Shown here in pieces: positions 11,130-22,479 of a DNA stretch of 64,000 bases (the first letter of the stretch is position 1; each line of letters opens with the position of its first letter). The stretch spans positions 85,523,884 to 85,587,883 of the forward strand of contig CM043944.1 of the NCBI GenBank assembly GCA_014529385.2, given 5' to 3'. The notes beneath the pieces were generated by a model. That model had not been told where the DNA came from and ran no database searches. It saw only the letters and a list, made by a program, of their open reading frames with translations. This DNA comes from Adiantum capillus-veneris. Lineage: Eukaryota; Streptophyta; Polypodiopsida; Polypodiales; Pteridaceae. The translations under genes and the position numbers were made by a program.

Positions 11130-12171
11130 CCATTTGGCATTTTAGTCACATCTTAAGTAGAAGAATGGAAGAGATAACATCTCGATTCTCTCAAAAGACA
11201 ACCATATCAATTGCTTCCTCCGGACGAAAAAGAGAAACATTAACAAATGTCTTCATGCTAAACAAACCACACTCGGCATAAATATTGGCCCAAAGAATTT
11301 CCAAGAATGCTCTTTTTTTCAACAGTCCCTAACTAACGATCCCATCAATGATTTGTTTGTTGACCTCATTGTCTTGCATGATGGAATGTGCATCAAACAC
11401 TCAAGCATAGGTGATTGTATTTGGAGAGTCCCCCCTCTCCTCACATTCTCTAAATACATCTTAGGGCTTCCTTGCTTTTGTCCAACATATCCTATAACCA
11501 ATGTAGCCTAAAAGTGGCATGCCACATTAGGAGTCTGTCAAAAACTCATTGTGCTTTCAAAAGTGCGCTACATTTGGCATGCATGTTGGGCATGATACCT
11601 TTTTTTCAATAGGCTCTAAATAAAAATCTCATGATGGAAATGTTTGCCCACATCAAGGCCTTGCATGTTGCCACACCCTTCAGAATGGAAGCATATGTGA
11701 TCACCTTTGAAGAGAAGCTCAAGCTCCACAATCACTTGAAAAATAGCCTTGAGCTTCCCGGTCTTGCCCTTGTTCGACATATCTTGCTATCAATGTAGTT
11801 CAAGAGATAGCATTCTCCATTAAAAGCATAAAATCTTGAGTTTTTGAAATTATGTACCACTTGCCATATGGCAATATAAGCTAGTATGTGATCCACGAAT
11901 TTGAATGTTCCTCACTTTGCATCAACTTGTACCTTATGTGATCACCTTTGAAGAGAAGCTCAAGTTCCATAATCACTTGAAAATAGCCTTGAGCTTCCCG
12001 GTCTTGCCCTTGTTGGGCATATCTTGCTATCAATGTAGTTCAAGAGATAGCATTCTCCATTAAAAGCATAAAGTCTTGAGCTTTTGAAATTATATACCAC
12101 TTGCCATACGACAATATAAGCTAGTATGTGATCCATGCATTTGGATGTTCCTCACTTTGCATAAACTTGTA
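11130..12171 (-). pseudogene. Decayed PPR gene, downstream half
   Basis: Translated in shifting frames on the minus strand, the region gives pentatricopeptide-repeat wording: SKAQDFMLLMENAIS then TTLIARYAQQGQDREA, CGNMQGLDVGKHFHHEI, IGYVGQKQGS, and ENRDVIS. PPR proteins are organellar RNA-binding proteins with 35-residue helical repeats. Stops and frameshifts occur throughout, so it is a pseudogene. The upstream continuation is at 20117-20480, on the far side of the inserted gypsy element: IHVEIV there joins KFMQSEEHPN here when the insertion and one target-site copy are removed. The phrase style resembles seed-free plant PPR families. Confidence 0.65.
11698..12171. repeat. 241-bp tandem duplication within the PPR pseudogene
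   Basis: Copy 1 begins at 11698 and copy 2 at 11939 (both start tgatcacctttgaagagaag). Each spans roughly two PPR motifs, and the copies differ at scattered positions and small indels. Copy 2 is cut by the gypsy insertion at 12172. Confidence 0.9.
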
Positions 12172-13358
12172 TGTAATGGAATTGGCCTATTTAATTTGAG
12201 AGTAGCGAAAATTAATGAGAGTACTTTTGAGAAATGACTTTGTGAGCATAGCGGGTGAACATAATTGAAGATAGCAACATAATCATAGCAATTAGTTAAC
12301 TTGGCATGAACAATACTTTTGCAAAAGATAGAATTTAGAGAACATGACAACAGTTGAGGACCGGATTTATGTGGAGCCGATCCCCCCTCCAATAGGCATT
12401 TGTATTATGATTTCTCCCATTAAGAGAGACTTGTTACAATAAAATCTTTGTGTTCCTTTTGACCTAGGTGATGCAATGAAGATGGAAAGCTTCATGTATC
12501 ACAAACATAACATAAACTTGAAGAAAGCTTTAACTATCCCAAGCCTCACCCCAAGACCTCAAACACCTTCGAAGGTGGAGAGAGCTAGCAGGGAATGAGG
12601 GTAGGGAAGAGGAAGAAGAAACATTTCGTAGGAGAAAGAATTAGTTCCTCACTTATCATAACTCTTGTTGCTAGCATACATAATAGCATAGTAATGAAGA
12701 AGAAGGAGATGGCAAGCTTAAGCATTGAAGCATGGCTCTTGGTTGGATTTGCACTCCATATCCAAGAGTGTTGGTGTAGGCTCTCAACCTATACTTGCTT
12801 GGAGAAGGAGAGAGAGCTCTTGCACTTTGCATATATAGCACACAATGAGAGTGTTTGTGAATGTGTGTGGGTGAGTATACCCCCTAAGCAACCCCCTAGC
12901 TTTCTTGGGTCGACCCTCCCTTGTAGCTCATGCTTGAAGCTCATTGGACCCCTCCAGGCCTAGGCTTAGCCAATCACAAGCAGGAGGCATTACAAGCAGC
13001 AAGGGTAGCCTTGAGACAAGTGTCCCCCTTTCCCCTTTGAGAGAGAGGGCTAGATAAATGCTAAATCAATTAATTAAATCTCCTAAATTATTATTGGACC
13101 CCTTGGGTGGCCAACCAATAAGCTTCAGGCACACCATGAGGGCAACATGAGGAGGAACTTGACAAGTGTCCCTTTTGCTTTCTTTGTACCATGCATGCCT
13201 TGTGTGAGTGTGTGGGTGTTCTTTGACTTTTTGACACCTCAAGCCCCTCATGCATAGGCCCAGTTCCCACCACAAGCTTGGCTCATAAGCACTTTAAGCT
13301 TGGGCTGGGTTCTCACCTCAAGTGCAACCCTAGCATCTCCAGCATGTCAAGCACCTCA
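12172..13358 (-). repeat. 3' LTR, part 1 (U5-side segment)
   Basis: Starts tgtaatggaattggcc on the plus strand and is collinear with 18450-19680. It lacks about 55 bases present in the other copy around 19500-19555 (near ttctctcatcc). Confidence 0.9.
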
Positions 13359-13546
13359 TGAAGGGGATCGGGGAGCACCACAGACGGAGAGTGCGGGAGA
13401 GAGAAGGAGACACACACACAATGTGGGTGGGGAGACTCAATGAGTGAGCAGCCCCCTATACACTTATGCTATGTATAAGGTATACAAGTCAGTGGGTGCC
13501 CAGACTTTGGGCGGCCGGGCAAGGCACAGGCGCCTATACCCCAACA
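13359..13546 (-). repeat. LTR of copy A (3' LTR)
   Basis: 188 bp, plus-strand TGAAGGGGATCGG ... ATACCCCAACA; on the minus strand it begins TGTTGGGGTATAGGC. Near-identical to the LTRs at 23636 and 27172. Confidence 0.92.
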
Positions 13547-13625
13547 ACCTCCCACTTAAAAGCGATTGTGCCTTTAAGCAAGGGAACCTAGTCTAAAGAC
13601 TACAAAAGGTGAGAGAAAACCGCTC

Positions 13626-15258
13626 TCAACCGATGCCCACTGGATGGCTGTGATCGTGTGCATCCGGTTGTCCTGCTCCCGTGTAAGTCCATACACCACC
13701 AGACATACCGCACACGTACTGCAAGTATGTACGCAATACCTGCATATCTCCCTCGTGCACTATGCCATCATCAGTCAACAAACGACTGACAACCCCAATT
13801 GCAAATGCTCCCACTGAAGCTGCGATATCCGGTCTCAAGATCAACATCTCATACATGAGACCACCGAATGCCGATGCAATGCTAGCGGGCCCTGCTAGCT
13901 CTACGGAGCATACATCAACATATATATCCCTGGCAATAGGCATCTCTGACTGACAAGGCGTGTCAGCCACATGCATCTCCTGACTGTCCGCAAAAGACGC
14001 ATCAACCTGTCGTGCAATCTCATAGCACACCAGCTGCTCTAGGTGTCTGCTGGAAGACATATCCTGCACAACTATATCCCCATGCTCACTGTCGAGCATA
14101 GAAAGGAATGATTGCATAATCGCTGACGTCTCAGCCTCCTCTGCAATCATCCATTGCAAACATGACCACTCAATCTGCTGTGACTCACTAGAGCTCTCAT
14201 GCTCTAACTCCGTATGCATAGACTCTTGCACAACGTCCTCCTGTCGTGACTCACTAGAGCAAGACCGCTCTACCTGTCTATCCTGCATAGAAGTATCTCG
14301 CACAACTGACTCTCTGCTTTGCTCAGTCACTAGCAAAGCATGCATGTCTGACTCTATCACCTCTCTGTGTGACTGCTCAAGTTGTGCCGCAACTGTGTGC
14401 ACAACGAGCTCACTACTCTGCACTCCATGCAAAGTACCCTGCAACCCATGAGCAAAAGAGACTCGCCTGCTCTCTCGCTCTCTACCTGGCTGCGTGATCA
14501 CAGAGACAACACCGTCTCTCGCGTGAACCACATGCAATGGGTAACCTGTACCACTCCTGGCACCTCTCGCAATCACTAGCGAACCCAAATGCATCACAAA
14601 ATCTCGCTCTCGTAGAGAAATCTGACATCCACAATCCCGTAACTGTCTCACTGAGATCAAATCCCGTCTCAGATCTGGCACATAACGCACATGACGCAGG
14701 GTAAATCTCATACCACTGGGCAAGGACAAACATACGTCTCCTGCACCCTCAATGTCATACACAGCACCATCAGCCATGTGCACACAACCAAGTCTCCCAC
14801 TAGAAAACGTGCTAAACCACTCACGATGCGACGTGACATGAAAAGTAGCATCTGAATCTAGTAACCAATGTGAAGACAATGTGCAATCCGATATGCAATC
14901 CGTAGACATAAGATCGTCTGAAGACAAGCTAGATGTAAATGTGACATCGCCGTCACAATCATACTCAGTAACCACCGTACTGATCTCACTGGCATCTGTC
15001 ATGCCCAAATCTGCATCACGCATCTGTCGCCTCCGTTGTCTCAAACGCCTGAAACATCGACGCCTAATGTGCCCTCTATGTCCACAATGCCAACATGTCA
15101 AGTCTCTATGCCGTCGAGACTTGCGTGTGGGACCAATCTCTCCCATGGACATAGAAGTGGGACTAGACTCCCCTGTAGACATGGATGTCACGTACATAGC
15201 ATGTAAACTCTGCCATAAAGCATGAGTTGTAGTCTCCCTCGAGACCTGCCAGTCAACA
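13626..15258 (-). CDS. Gag-protease-like polyprotein of the non-autonomous copia derivative (5'-truncated)
   Basis: A stop-free frame of over 520 codons. In order: a CCHC zinc knuckle (CWHCGHRGHIRRRC); an Arg-rich spacer; a copia-type protease start with LLDSDATFHVTSHREWF, in which the usual DSG active site reads DSD; a VRYVPDLRRDLISVRQL block; a long Ser/Glu/Gln-rich region without known domain (SSESRQEDVVQES ... SSESQQIEWS); and a C-terminal remnant resembling the RT/RNase H junction of copia (LMYEMLILRPDIA, SRLL, WTYTG). Integrase and RT are absent. The N-terminal gag present in copy B is lost by the deletion at 15259. With an Asp in place of Gly at the active site, proteolysis is doubtful. 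Confidence 0.8.
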
Positions 15259-15372
15259 GACTCAAAAGAGTGAGCAGCCCCCTATACACTTATGCTATGT
15301 ATAAGGTATACAAGTCAGTGGGCGCCCAGACTCTGGGCGACCGGGCAAGGCACAGGCGCCTATACCCCAACA
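15259..15372 (-). repeat. Truncated 5' LTR of copy A
   Basis: The last 114 bp of the plus-strand LTR (gactcaaaagagtgagcagc ... ccccaaca). The rest was removed together with the leader. Confidence 0.9.
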
Positions 15373-15377
15373 CCTCA

Positions 15378-15754
15378 AGCACCTCAATCATCAAGCACCT
15401 CAAGCACCTTAGTCATCAAGCATGACAAGCAGGACAAGCACCTCGAGCTGGGCCGGGTTCCCGCGCCTCAAGCTCAGCCCTAGCTTACCTAAGGTCAAAG
15501 GCCTTTTACACACATTATTGGAGGTCTTCAATGAAGCTAACCCTAAGGTCTTATGCTCCATTTGTTAGCCTTTCTCTTTCATAGACCATTTCTCATTTGG
15601 GCCCCTTTACCATTGGCCCCGTGTTGAGATAGATCTATAAGCACATGTCTATATCTTAACACTTGTTCCCGTTTATTCTCCCACATTAAGTGATCAATTT
15701 AATATGAGAAAATCATTTGGGTTGGTTAGATATTAGATATTAGATTTTATGACA
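15378..15754 (-). repeat. 3' LTR, part 2 (start of LTR on the minus strand)
   Basis: Collinear with about 19700-20116, ending in gattttatgaca. On the minus strand it begins TGTCATAAAATC directly after the truncated RT codons, with no polypurine tract between. Confidence 0.9.
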
Positions 15755-17210
15755 TTACCTTAGGTACGGAAAATCTATTTTTGATAGTGATATGATTTAC
15801 TGCTCGATAGTCCAAACACATACGGTATGTACCATCTTTCTTTTTCACTAAAAGGACTGGAGAACAAAAGGGAGAGGAACTAGGCCTCACCATCCCTTTG
15901 TCTACCAGCTCTTGTACTTGCCTCATGATCTCCTCTTGTTGAGCTTGTGAGACTCGATAAGGAGGCTTGTTAGGTGGTGAGCTTCCAGGAAGGAGCTCAA
16001 TATGATGGTCATCATCCCCTCGTTTTGGAGGTAGGTCCATAGGGATATCATCGATGAACACATCTTGGAATCCTTTTAGGAAATTAGACAAGTCTAACTC
16101 TTCTTGATTCCTACCATTTACATTTAATGAAACATTAGTATCTTTTAGAGACTCTTTGACAAAAATCATGTACGCAGAAACTGAGCTCTTCATTGACTTA
16201 TCAAAAGCAAGAGGATTTACAAGTGGAATAGTGCGACCACGCTCACTAGCATCTATATACATGTTCTTTCCCCTGTAGGTGAAGTAGATTCTCCTTTCAG
16301 GGAACTTCATGTTGGCAGCCATGCGATCAAACCATGGTGCCCCTAGGATAACATCCTCATGTTGGAGAGGAGAGATGAAGAAGTCTTCCTTGTCGACATA
16401 GCTTTGGACATGAAGCCTCAACTTCCGAATCAAGGGAGTAATGGAGGCTTGTTGTCCCTTGAAAGCTGCATCAGCCACTACTATATCTCCCATCTCAAAA
16501 GCTTGAATGCCCAACTTGGTGGACAACTCCATTGATATGAAGTTAAGAGTAGAGCCAAGGTCAAACAAGATGAAGGCATCATGCTCTCTTACCTTTCCCC
16601 AAGCATAGGAAAGTGATGATCCTTTGCAATGAGCATCCTCTTTTGGATCTTCGATGGTGGAAGCCCTAGGAGTCTCATTGCGAGTATTCTTCTTGGGGCA
16701 AGAACGATAGCCATGTCCTTGCTCCCCACACTTGAAACACTTATGGTCCTTGCAAAAAGCTTCAAGCTCTTCAGGAGAGAGTTTGTTTTTACCTTTGTAA
16801 ACTCCCTTCTCCTTGGACCGATTGTTGTTGTTGTTGGAATTGACTTGGGAAGTATTTTGAACATTGGTTTTCCCCTTTGCATCATTTTTGTCTTTGTTTT
16901 CCATTGGTTTGAAATTATGTCTAGCCCCTTGATGGAAATTGATGCGTGAAGCAACCATGGTGTGATGGATTACTTCGCTAATAGTACCAGGCCATTGAGA
17001 GTTGATGTATTCGGCCATCTCTTCAGGTAATCCCGCACAGAATTGCTGCCTTTTCTCGACAAAGTCTATCTTTTGAAAGACGGTAGCCTTGAGATGTGAA
17101 TCCCAAAACTTGTCTACATATTTGTGGATAGACTCATGGGAGAGGAGCTTCAAGCTGCGCCATTTAGTAAGCACTTTGTCCTTTGCATCACTTGCAAGGA
17201 ATTGCTTCAT
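15755..17210 (-). pseudogene. Gypsy gag C-terminus, protease and start of RT (internally deleted)
   Basis: Continues the gag (WRSLKLLSHESIHKYVDKFW), then a zinc knuckle (CFKCGEQGHGYRSC), a retropepsin with FDLGSTLNFIS (active-site Asp followed by LGS rather than TGA) and LGAPWF, a linker with HHIELLPGSSPPNKPPYR, and RT motifs VLLVKKKDGTYR and RAVNHITIKNRFSVPKV. There it joins the LTR at 15754. The RT palm with the catalytic DD, RNase H and integrase are missing. Confidence 0.88.
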
Positions 17211-17291
17211 GATGGAAACTCGTAGAGTTTTCCATGTCTTTGGGGCTTCACCATTTCCACGAAGGCTAGCCCACCATTGACGAGCTGATTT

Positions 17292-18043
17292 TTAGAAGTG
17301 CATAGCTACATGGCGTAGCTTAGAGGACTCTGTAAAGCCCTCATCTCCAAAGGCCGCATCAAATTGCTGGATGAAGGCCAACACTTTGTCGGTAGTACCG
17401 AAGGTGCCATCATAGGTGAGAAAAGAGATACTCTTTCCTCCCTCCTTGAACTTCTTTAGCTTTTGTGACCTTCGCCATGCAGGAAATGATTTGCGATGTC
17501 CTCCCCTCTTGTATTCTCTAGGAGAATAACCATAACTTTCGTCAGAAGAGGAGGAAGGTGAAGAAGAAGGAGAAGAGGGTGACCTCTTCCTAGCCCTTTT
17601 CTTCCTTTGTTTCCTCTCTTGCCTTTCAGAGTGATGAGGAGAAGGACTATGTGTTGATCTTTTCCTCTTGGGAGGAGTGGGCGATCGTCTAGACCGCCGT
17701 CTTCGTGGAGCCACATCTTCAGAGGAACTTAAACTTTCATTGCTTTCTTGCTCTTCGGATTCCTCCTCTCGAATGGGAGAGAGTCTTCTTTTGGGGGTCT
17801 CTTCAAGAGGCCTCCTAAGCTCTCTCTCTCCTCTTGGAGAGGAAGGGAAATTCCATAAGCACGAAGTTGTTGAGTAACTTCGGCTTGCAAAGCAGGGTTG
17901 CCCATAGCTTGCTGCAACCTAGTGACGAGATAATTCACAAACATGGGAGCATCATCATTAGCACCTTCATGTGCAAAATCAAAGCTATCAATGTTCATTC
18001 TACTCCATTCTACTCTCTTGATTATTGTCAGCCATGTTAACAA
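17292..18043 (-). pseudogene. Gypsy gag N-terminal region
   Basis: Two overlapping frames. The first (from 18043, or Met at about 17998) gives SFDFAHEGANDDAPMFVNYL and MGNPALQAEVTQQL. After a frameshift near 17730 a basic, Ser/Arg-rich block follows (RRRRSRRSPTPPKRKRS), then the gag core KVLAFIQQFDAAFGDEGFTES. A TAG stop at 17293-17295 (MHF, stop, KSARQWW) separates it from the rest of gag. Confidence 0.85.
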
Positions 18044-18436
18044 AATTTATGTATGTACTTAGTGTATGCTTAGTCAATTCAAAGCCTTAGTTGCCACTCC
18101 TCTTAGCCTTTGAAAATCGGCTCTTAAGTATCTACACCCACGGCTCGAAGTGGTTAATTATAGAGAGTAGAGGAGTAGGTCTAACATAGCACAGTTGCCA
18201 AGGGCTAGCTCCTTTCGGACTTCTTATGGCTCAATAATGGTAAAGCCATAGGCAAGTCTAAAAAGACTCCATTATTAAGTCCAAAGCTCCCGAGGTGTGC
18301 ACCATGCCCCACATAGTGGGCTCAACAAAACCGATAATAGATCCCAGTTCCACTTACCCTAATATAATTAACAACATCAACCATTTATAGGCTACTTAAG
18401 GACCTCTCTTCTTAAGAAAGAAAAGAGAAACCAAAT

Positions 18437-18448
18437 GCTCTGATACCA
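18437..18448 (-). other. Primer binding site (tRNA-iMet) of the gypsy element
   Basis: The minus strand reads TGGTATCAGAGC, complementary to the 3' end of plant initiator tRNA-Met, one base after the 5' LTR end (18450). The roughly 390 bases between this site and gag (18044-18436) are the untranslated leader; no ORF is seen there. Confidence 0.92.
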
Positions 18449-18449
18449 A

Positions 18450-20116
18450 TGTAATGGAATTGGCCTATTTAATTTGAGAGTAGCGGAAATTAATGAGAGT
18501 ACTTTTGAGAAATGACTTTGTGAGCATAGCTGGTGAACATAATTGAGGATAGCAACATAATCATAGCAATTAGTTAACTTGGCATGAACAATACTTTTGC
18601 AAGAGAGAGAATTTAGAGAACATGACAACAGTTGAGGACAGGATTTATGTGGAGCTGGTCCCCTCTCCAATAGGCATTTTTATTATGATTTCTCCCATTA
18701 AGGGAGACTTGTTATAATACAATCTTTGTGTTCCTTTTGACCTAGGTGATGCAATGAAGATGGAAAGCTTCATGTATCAAAAACATAACATAAACTTGAA
18801 GAAAGCTTTAACTATCCCAAGCCTCAGTCCCAAGACCTCAAACACCTTCAAAGGTGGAGAGAGCTAGCAGGGAATGAGGGTAGGGAAGAGGAAGAAGAAA
18901 CATTTCGTAGGAGAAAGAATTAGTTCCTCACTTATCATAACTCTTGTTGCTAGCATACAATAGCATAGTAATGAAGAAGAAGGAGATGGCAAGCTTAAGC
19001 ATTGAAGCATGGCTCTTGGTTGGATTTTCACTCCATATCCAAGAGCGTTGGTGTAGGCTCTCAACCTCTACTTGCTTGGAGAAGGAGAGGGAGCTCTTGC
19101 ACTTTGCATATATAGCACACAATGAGAGTGTTTGTGAATGTGTGTGGGTGAGTATACCTCCTAAGCAACCCCCTAGCTTGCTTGGGTCGACCCTCCCTTG
19201 TAGCTCATGCTTGAAGCTCATTGGACCCCTCCAGGCCTAGGCCTAGCCAATCACAAGCAGGAGGCATTACAAGCAGCAAGGGTAGCCTTGAGACAAGTGT
19301 CCCCCTTTCCCCTTTGAGAGAGAGGGCTAGATAAATGCTAAATCAATTAATTAAATCTCCTAAATTATTATTGGACCCCTTGGGTGGCTAACCAATAGGC
19401 TTCAGGCACACCATGAGGGCAACATGAGGAGGAACTTGACAAGTGTCCCTTTTGCTTTCTTTGTACCATGCATGCCTTGTGTGAGTGTGTGGGTGTTCTC
19501 TCTCATCCCCCCTCATGTAGGGCTCGCCCCCTCCTTGTAGGGATTGAATCTTTGACTTTTTGACACCTCAAGCCCCTCATGCATAGGCCCAGTTCCCACC
19601 ACAAGCTTGGCTCATAAGCACTTTAAGCTTGAGTTGGGTTCTCACCTCAAGTGCAACCCTAGCATCTCAAGCACCTCAAGCATCTCAATAATTAAGCACC
19701 TCAAGCATCTCAAGCACCTCAAGCACCTTAGTCATCAAGCATGACAAGCAGGACAAGCACCTCAAGCACCTTAGTCATCAAGCATGACAAGCAGGACAAG
19801 CACCTCGAGCTGGGTCGGGTTCCCGTGCCTCAAGCTTAGCCCTAGCTTACCTAAGGTCAAAGGCCTTTTACACACATTATTGGAGGTCTTCAATGAAGCT
19901 AACCCTAAGGTCTTATGCTCCATTTGTTAGCCTTGCTCTTTGATAGACCATCTCTCATTTGGGCCCCTTTACCATTGGCCCCGTGTTGAGATAGATCTAT
20001 AAGCACATGTCTATATCGTAACACTTGTTCCCGTTTATTCTCCCACATTAAGTGATCAATTTAATATGAGAAAATCATTTGGGTTGGTTAGATATTAGAT
20101 ATTAGATTTTATGACA
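18450..20116 (-). repeat. 5' LTR of the gypsy element (1.67 kb)
   Basis: TGT...ACA ends; near-identical to the split 3' LTR at 12172-15754. Includes a small minisatellite at about 19660-19810 built on caagcacctcaag and a duplicated block containing cttagtcatcaagcatgaca. The 3' copy has fewer of these units. Confidence 0.92.
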
Positions 20117-20480
20117 TTGCAAACTATCTCAACATGGATTATTTGCCTTGTCAACTTCTTGCTTAATGCAACATGCCTTCTAGTTGCAAGAATAGGTGAT
20201 CCATATGGGTAAAGTTGCACTTCAAATGTCAAAAAGATCCCATTGCTTCTTCGCATGCACTCCAACCCTTTACTTGCTGGACATCTCCTACAAACAATGC
20301 ATTGAAGAAAATGACATTCTATGATGGTGTACATGGTGATCAAAGCAATGCCCCATCTCTTGATGAATACAATTTCCATCCATCTCACCCTACCTATGTG
20401 AATGAACTTCTTTGCCTACTTCCATATGTCATTTCTTCAAGCTGGAGCCAATCTTCTATGCCTCCCTCAATCCATGTGTA
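20117..20480 (-). pseudogene. Decayed PPR gene, upstream half (target of the gypsy insertion)
   Basis: Directly flanks the gypsy 5' LTR. The minus strand ends with LTRQIIHVEIV, which resembles the end of a PPR motif, and continues in the PPR half at 12171 once the element is removed. The upstream part (VGDVQQVKGWS and neighbouring residues) is only vaguely PPR-like and frames shift. The assignment of everything above about 20220 is weak. Confidence 0.45.
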
Positions 20481-21195
<715 letters not shown>

Positions 21196-21380
21196 TATTG
21201 GGATTTAGGCCAACTGGCCGAACATCCCATTTACTACTAACCCGTCTACTAACTTAACCATATATACAATAAGAAAATAAGGAGTTGCAACAGGATAACG
21301 TTGTTGTGCTCTCCACCCAACAGCAGGTCTCTCTCTGCTCTCTAATCTCGCACTTGCACTCGCACATGCTTCCTGCGGCA
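21196..21380 (+). repeat. 5' LTR of the copia element
   Basis: About 185-190 bp, matching 30277 onward (ggccaactg, acatccca, ttactactaaccc, ataacgttgttgtgc, ccacccaacagca). The end is near ctgcggca or ccttcaa, just before the primer site. Confidence 0.85.
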
Positions 21381-21389
21381 CCTTCAACT

Positions 21390-21402
21390 GGTATCAGACC
21401 CA
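21390..21402 (+). other. Primer binding site of the copia element
   Basis: TGGTATCAGACCC, close to the tRNA-iMet site TGGTATCAGAGC, immediately downstream of the 5' LTR. Confidence 0.85.
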
Positions 21403-22479
21403 GGTTTGTGCTTGCTGTTTTCGCGTTCGCGCGCGCACTTTTGAAAGTGCAAACAGGTTTCCGATTTCGGCATCAGCAAATTCAGTTGTTCTGAGAGCGT
21501 TTCCACCAGGCGTCCTTAGGTTTCACCCCCCTTTTGAAGCAGTTTGTGCAGTCGAAAGCTTCATCCAAGCTAGTTATATTTTTCAACTCCACTTTTGTTA
21601 CAGGTACATGACACAAGTGTGCAGGTTGTTCAGAGAATATTTTGGGACTGTATATAGCCATTTTATGGTTATTATGTGCTATTGCGACGGTGTTAATGGG
21701 CTGATTAGGAGCACTTTTTGGCATCAAATTTGTCTCGCATCCATCTCCTCACAGGTTCTTGCATACATATAGGACATCCAGGTTTCTTACAGGTTGCAGT
21801 GTCTTGCATCAGCACATTTCAGTGGGAGTACTTGATGCGCATATGCATTGTTTTGGCACTTTTGATAGTGCTTGAGCTCTTTTGAGAGCGGTTTTACTCC
21901 CCGTAGGAATTTGTTTACTCCTTGCACATTTTGTTTGGTGCCTGTTTGAGTGTGTATAATGCACCTTGCAGTATTGTTGATAGTGGATGTACGTTGAGTT
22001 GCGGAAACTACCAGATGTACCTTTTGTGGAGCCGATTTGGCTTGTTTTTGGCAGTCTCAACCGTTTTTGAGACGCGGTTCGAAGGCCCTTTCTGAGACTG
22101 GGATGGTTTTTGGTCTGCATACCCTTTTGTGAGGGTCGATAGCATGAGGTTTTCTTAAGTTGGGGGATTCTCGAATGTTGACATCCTTTCGGTGATACAG
22201 GTTGCTGGAGTACCCCTTTTTCGTGGCCTCGTCATAGGGCATGTATAGAGATGGCTAGGTGCATTTGACACTGTGTTGGCAGTCTTGGGTCAGCTTTTGA
22301 CTTTTTATGCACAGTTAGTGGTTGATGCGCCTGTCTTATGCTCTGAGAGCATTACTTTTGATGCGTTACTGATCTCTTGTGACAGTTTTGGATTGAGATT
22401 TTGGTTTTTCTGGGGAAACTCTGCCGAATTTTTCTCAGAATTACCAGTATTTATCGTCATATTATCTTTAGCTTGTAGC
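21403..22479 (+). other. Long untranslated leader of the copia element
   Basis: About 1.1 kb without a credible ORF. Its first 150 bases are strongly similar to the leader of the non-autonomous copy B (minus strand 27171-26990). It contains an inverted repeat GCACTTTTGAAAGTGC (21435-21450) and a second weaker one (gcacttttgatagtgc, about 21858). Confidence 0.7.

Larger units (their letters stand above)
13359..15372 (-). mobile_element. Non-autonomous copia derivative, copy A (TR-GAG type), 5'-deleted
   Basis: Flanked by cctca on both sides (13354-13358 and 15373-15377), a perfect 5-bp target site duplication inside the gypsy LTR. It has a full 188-bp LTR on the left (13359-13546), a polypurine tract (minus AAGTGGGAGGT), one long ORF, and then only the last 114 bp of the other LTR (15259-15372). 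Compared with copy B, the gag start, leader, primer binding site and first part of the 5' LTR are missing. The junction lies in gactcaa, which occurs at both deletion edges in copy B. Confidence 0.9.
12172..20116 (-). mobile_element. Ty3/gypsy element with deleted pol, split PPR target, nested insertion in its 3' LTR
   Basis: Two LTRs flank an internal region read on the minus strand. The 5' LTR is 18450-20116. The 3' LTR is 12172-13358 plus 15378-15754, interrupted by a non-autonomous copia derivative. Ends are TGTCATAAAATC ... CCATTACA on the minus strand. The 5-bp flanks are ttgta (12167-12171) and ttgca (20117-20121), a target site duplication with one C/T difference. The internal region has a tRNA-iMet primer site and gag, protease and the start of RT only; RT palm, RNase H, integrase and the polypurine tract are absent, so the element could not move on its own. 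Confidence 0.9.
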
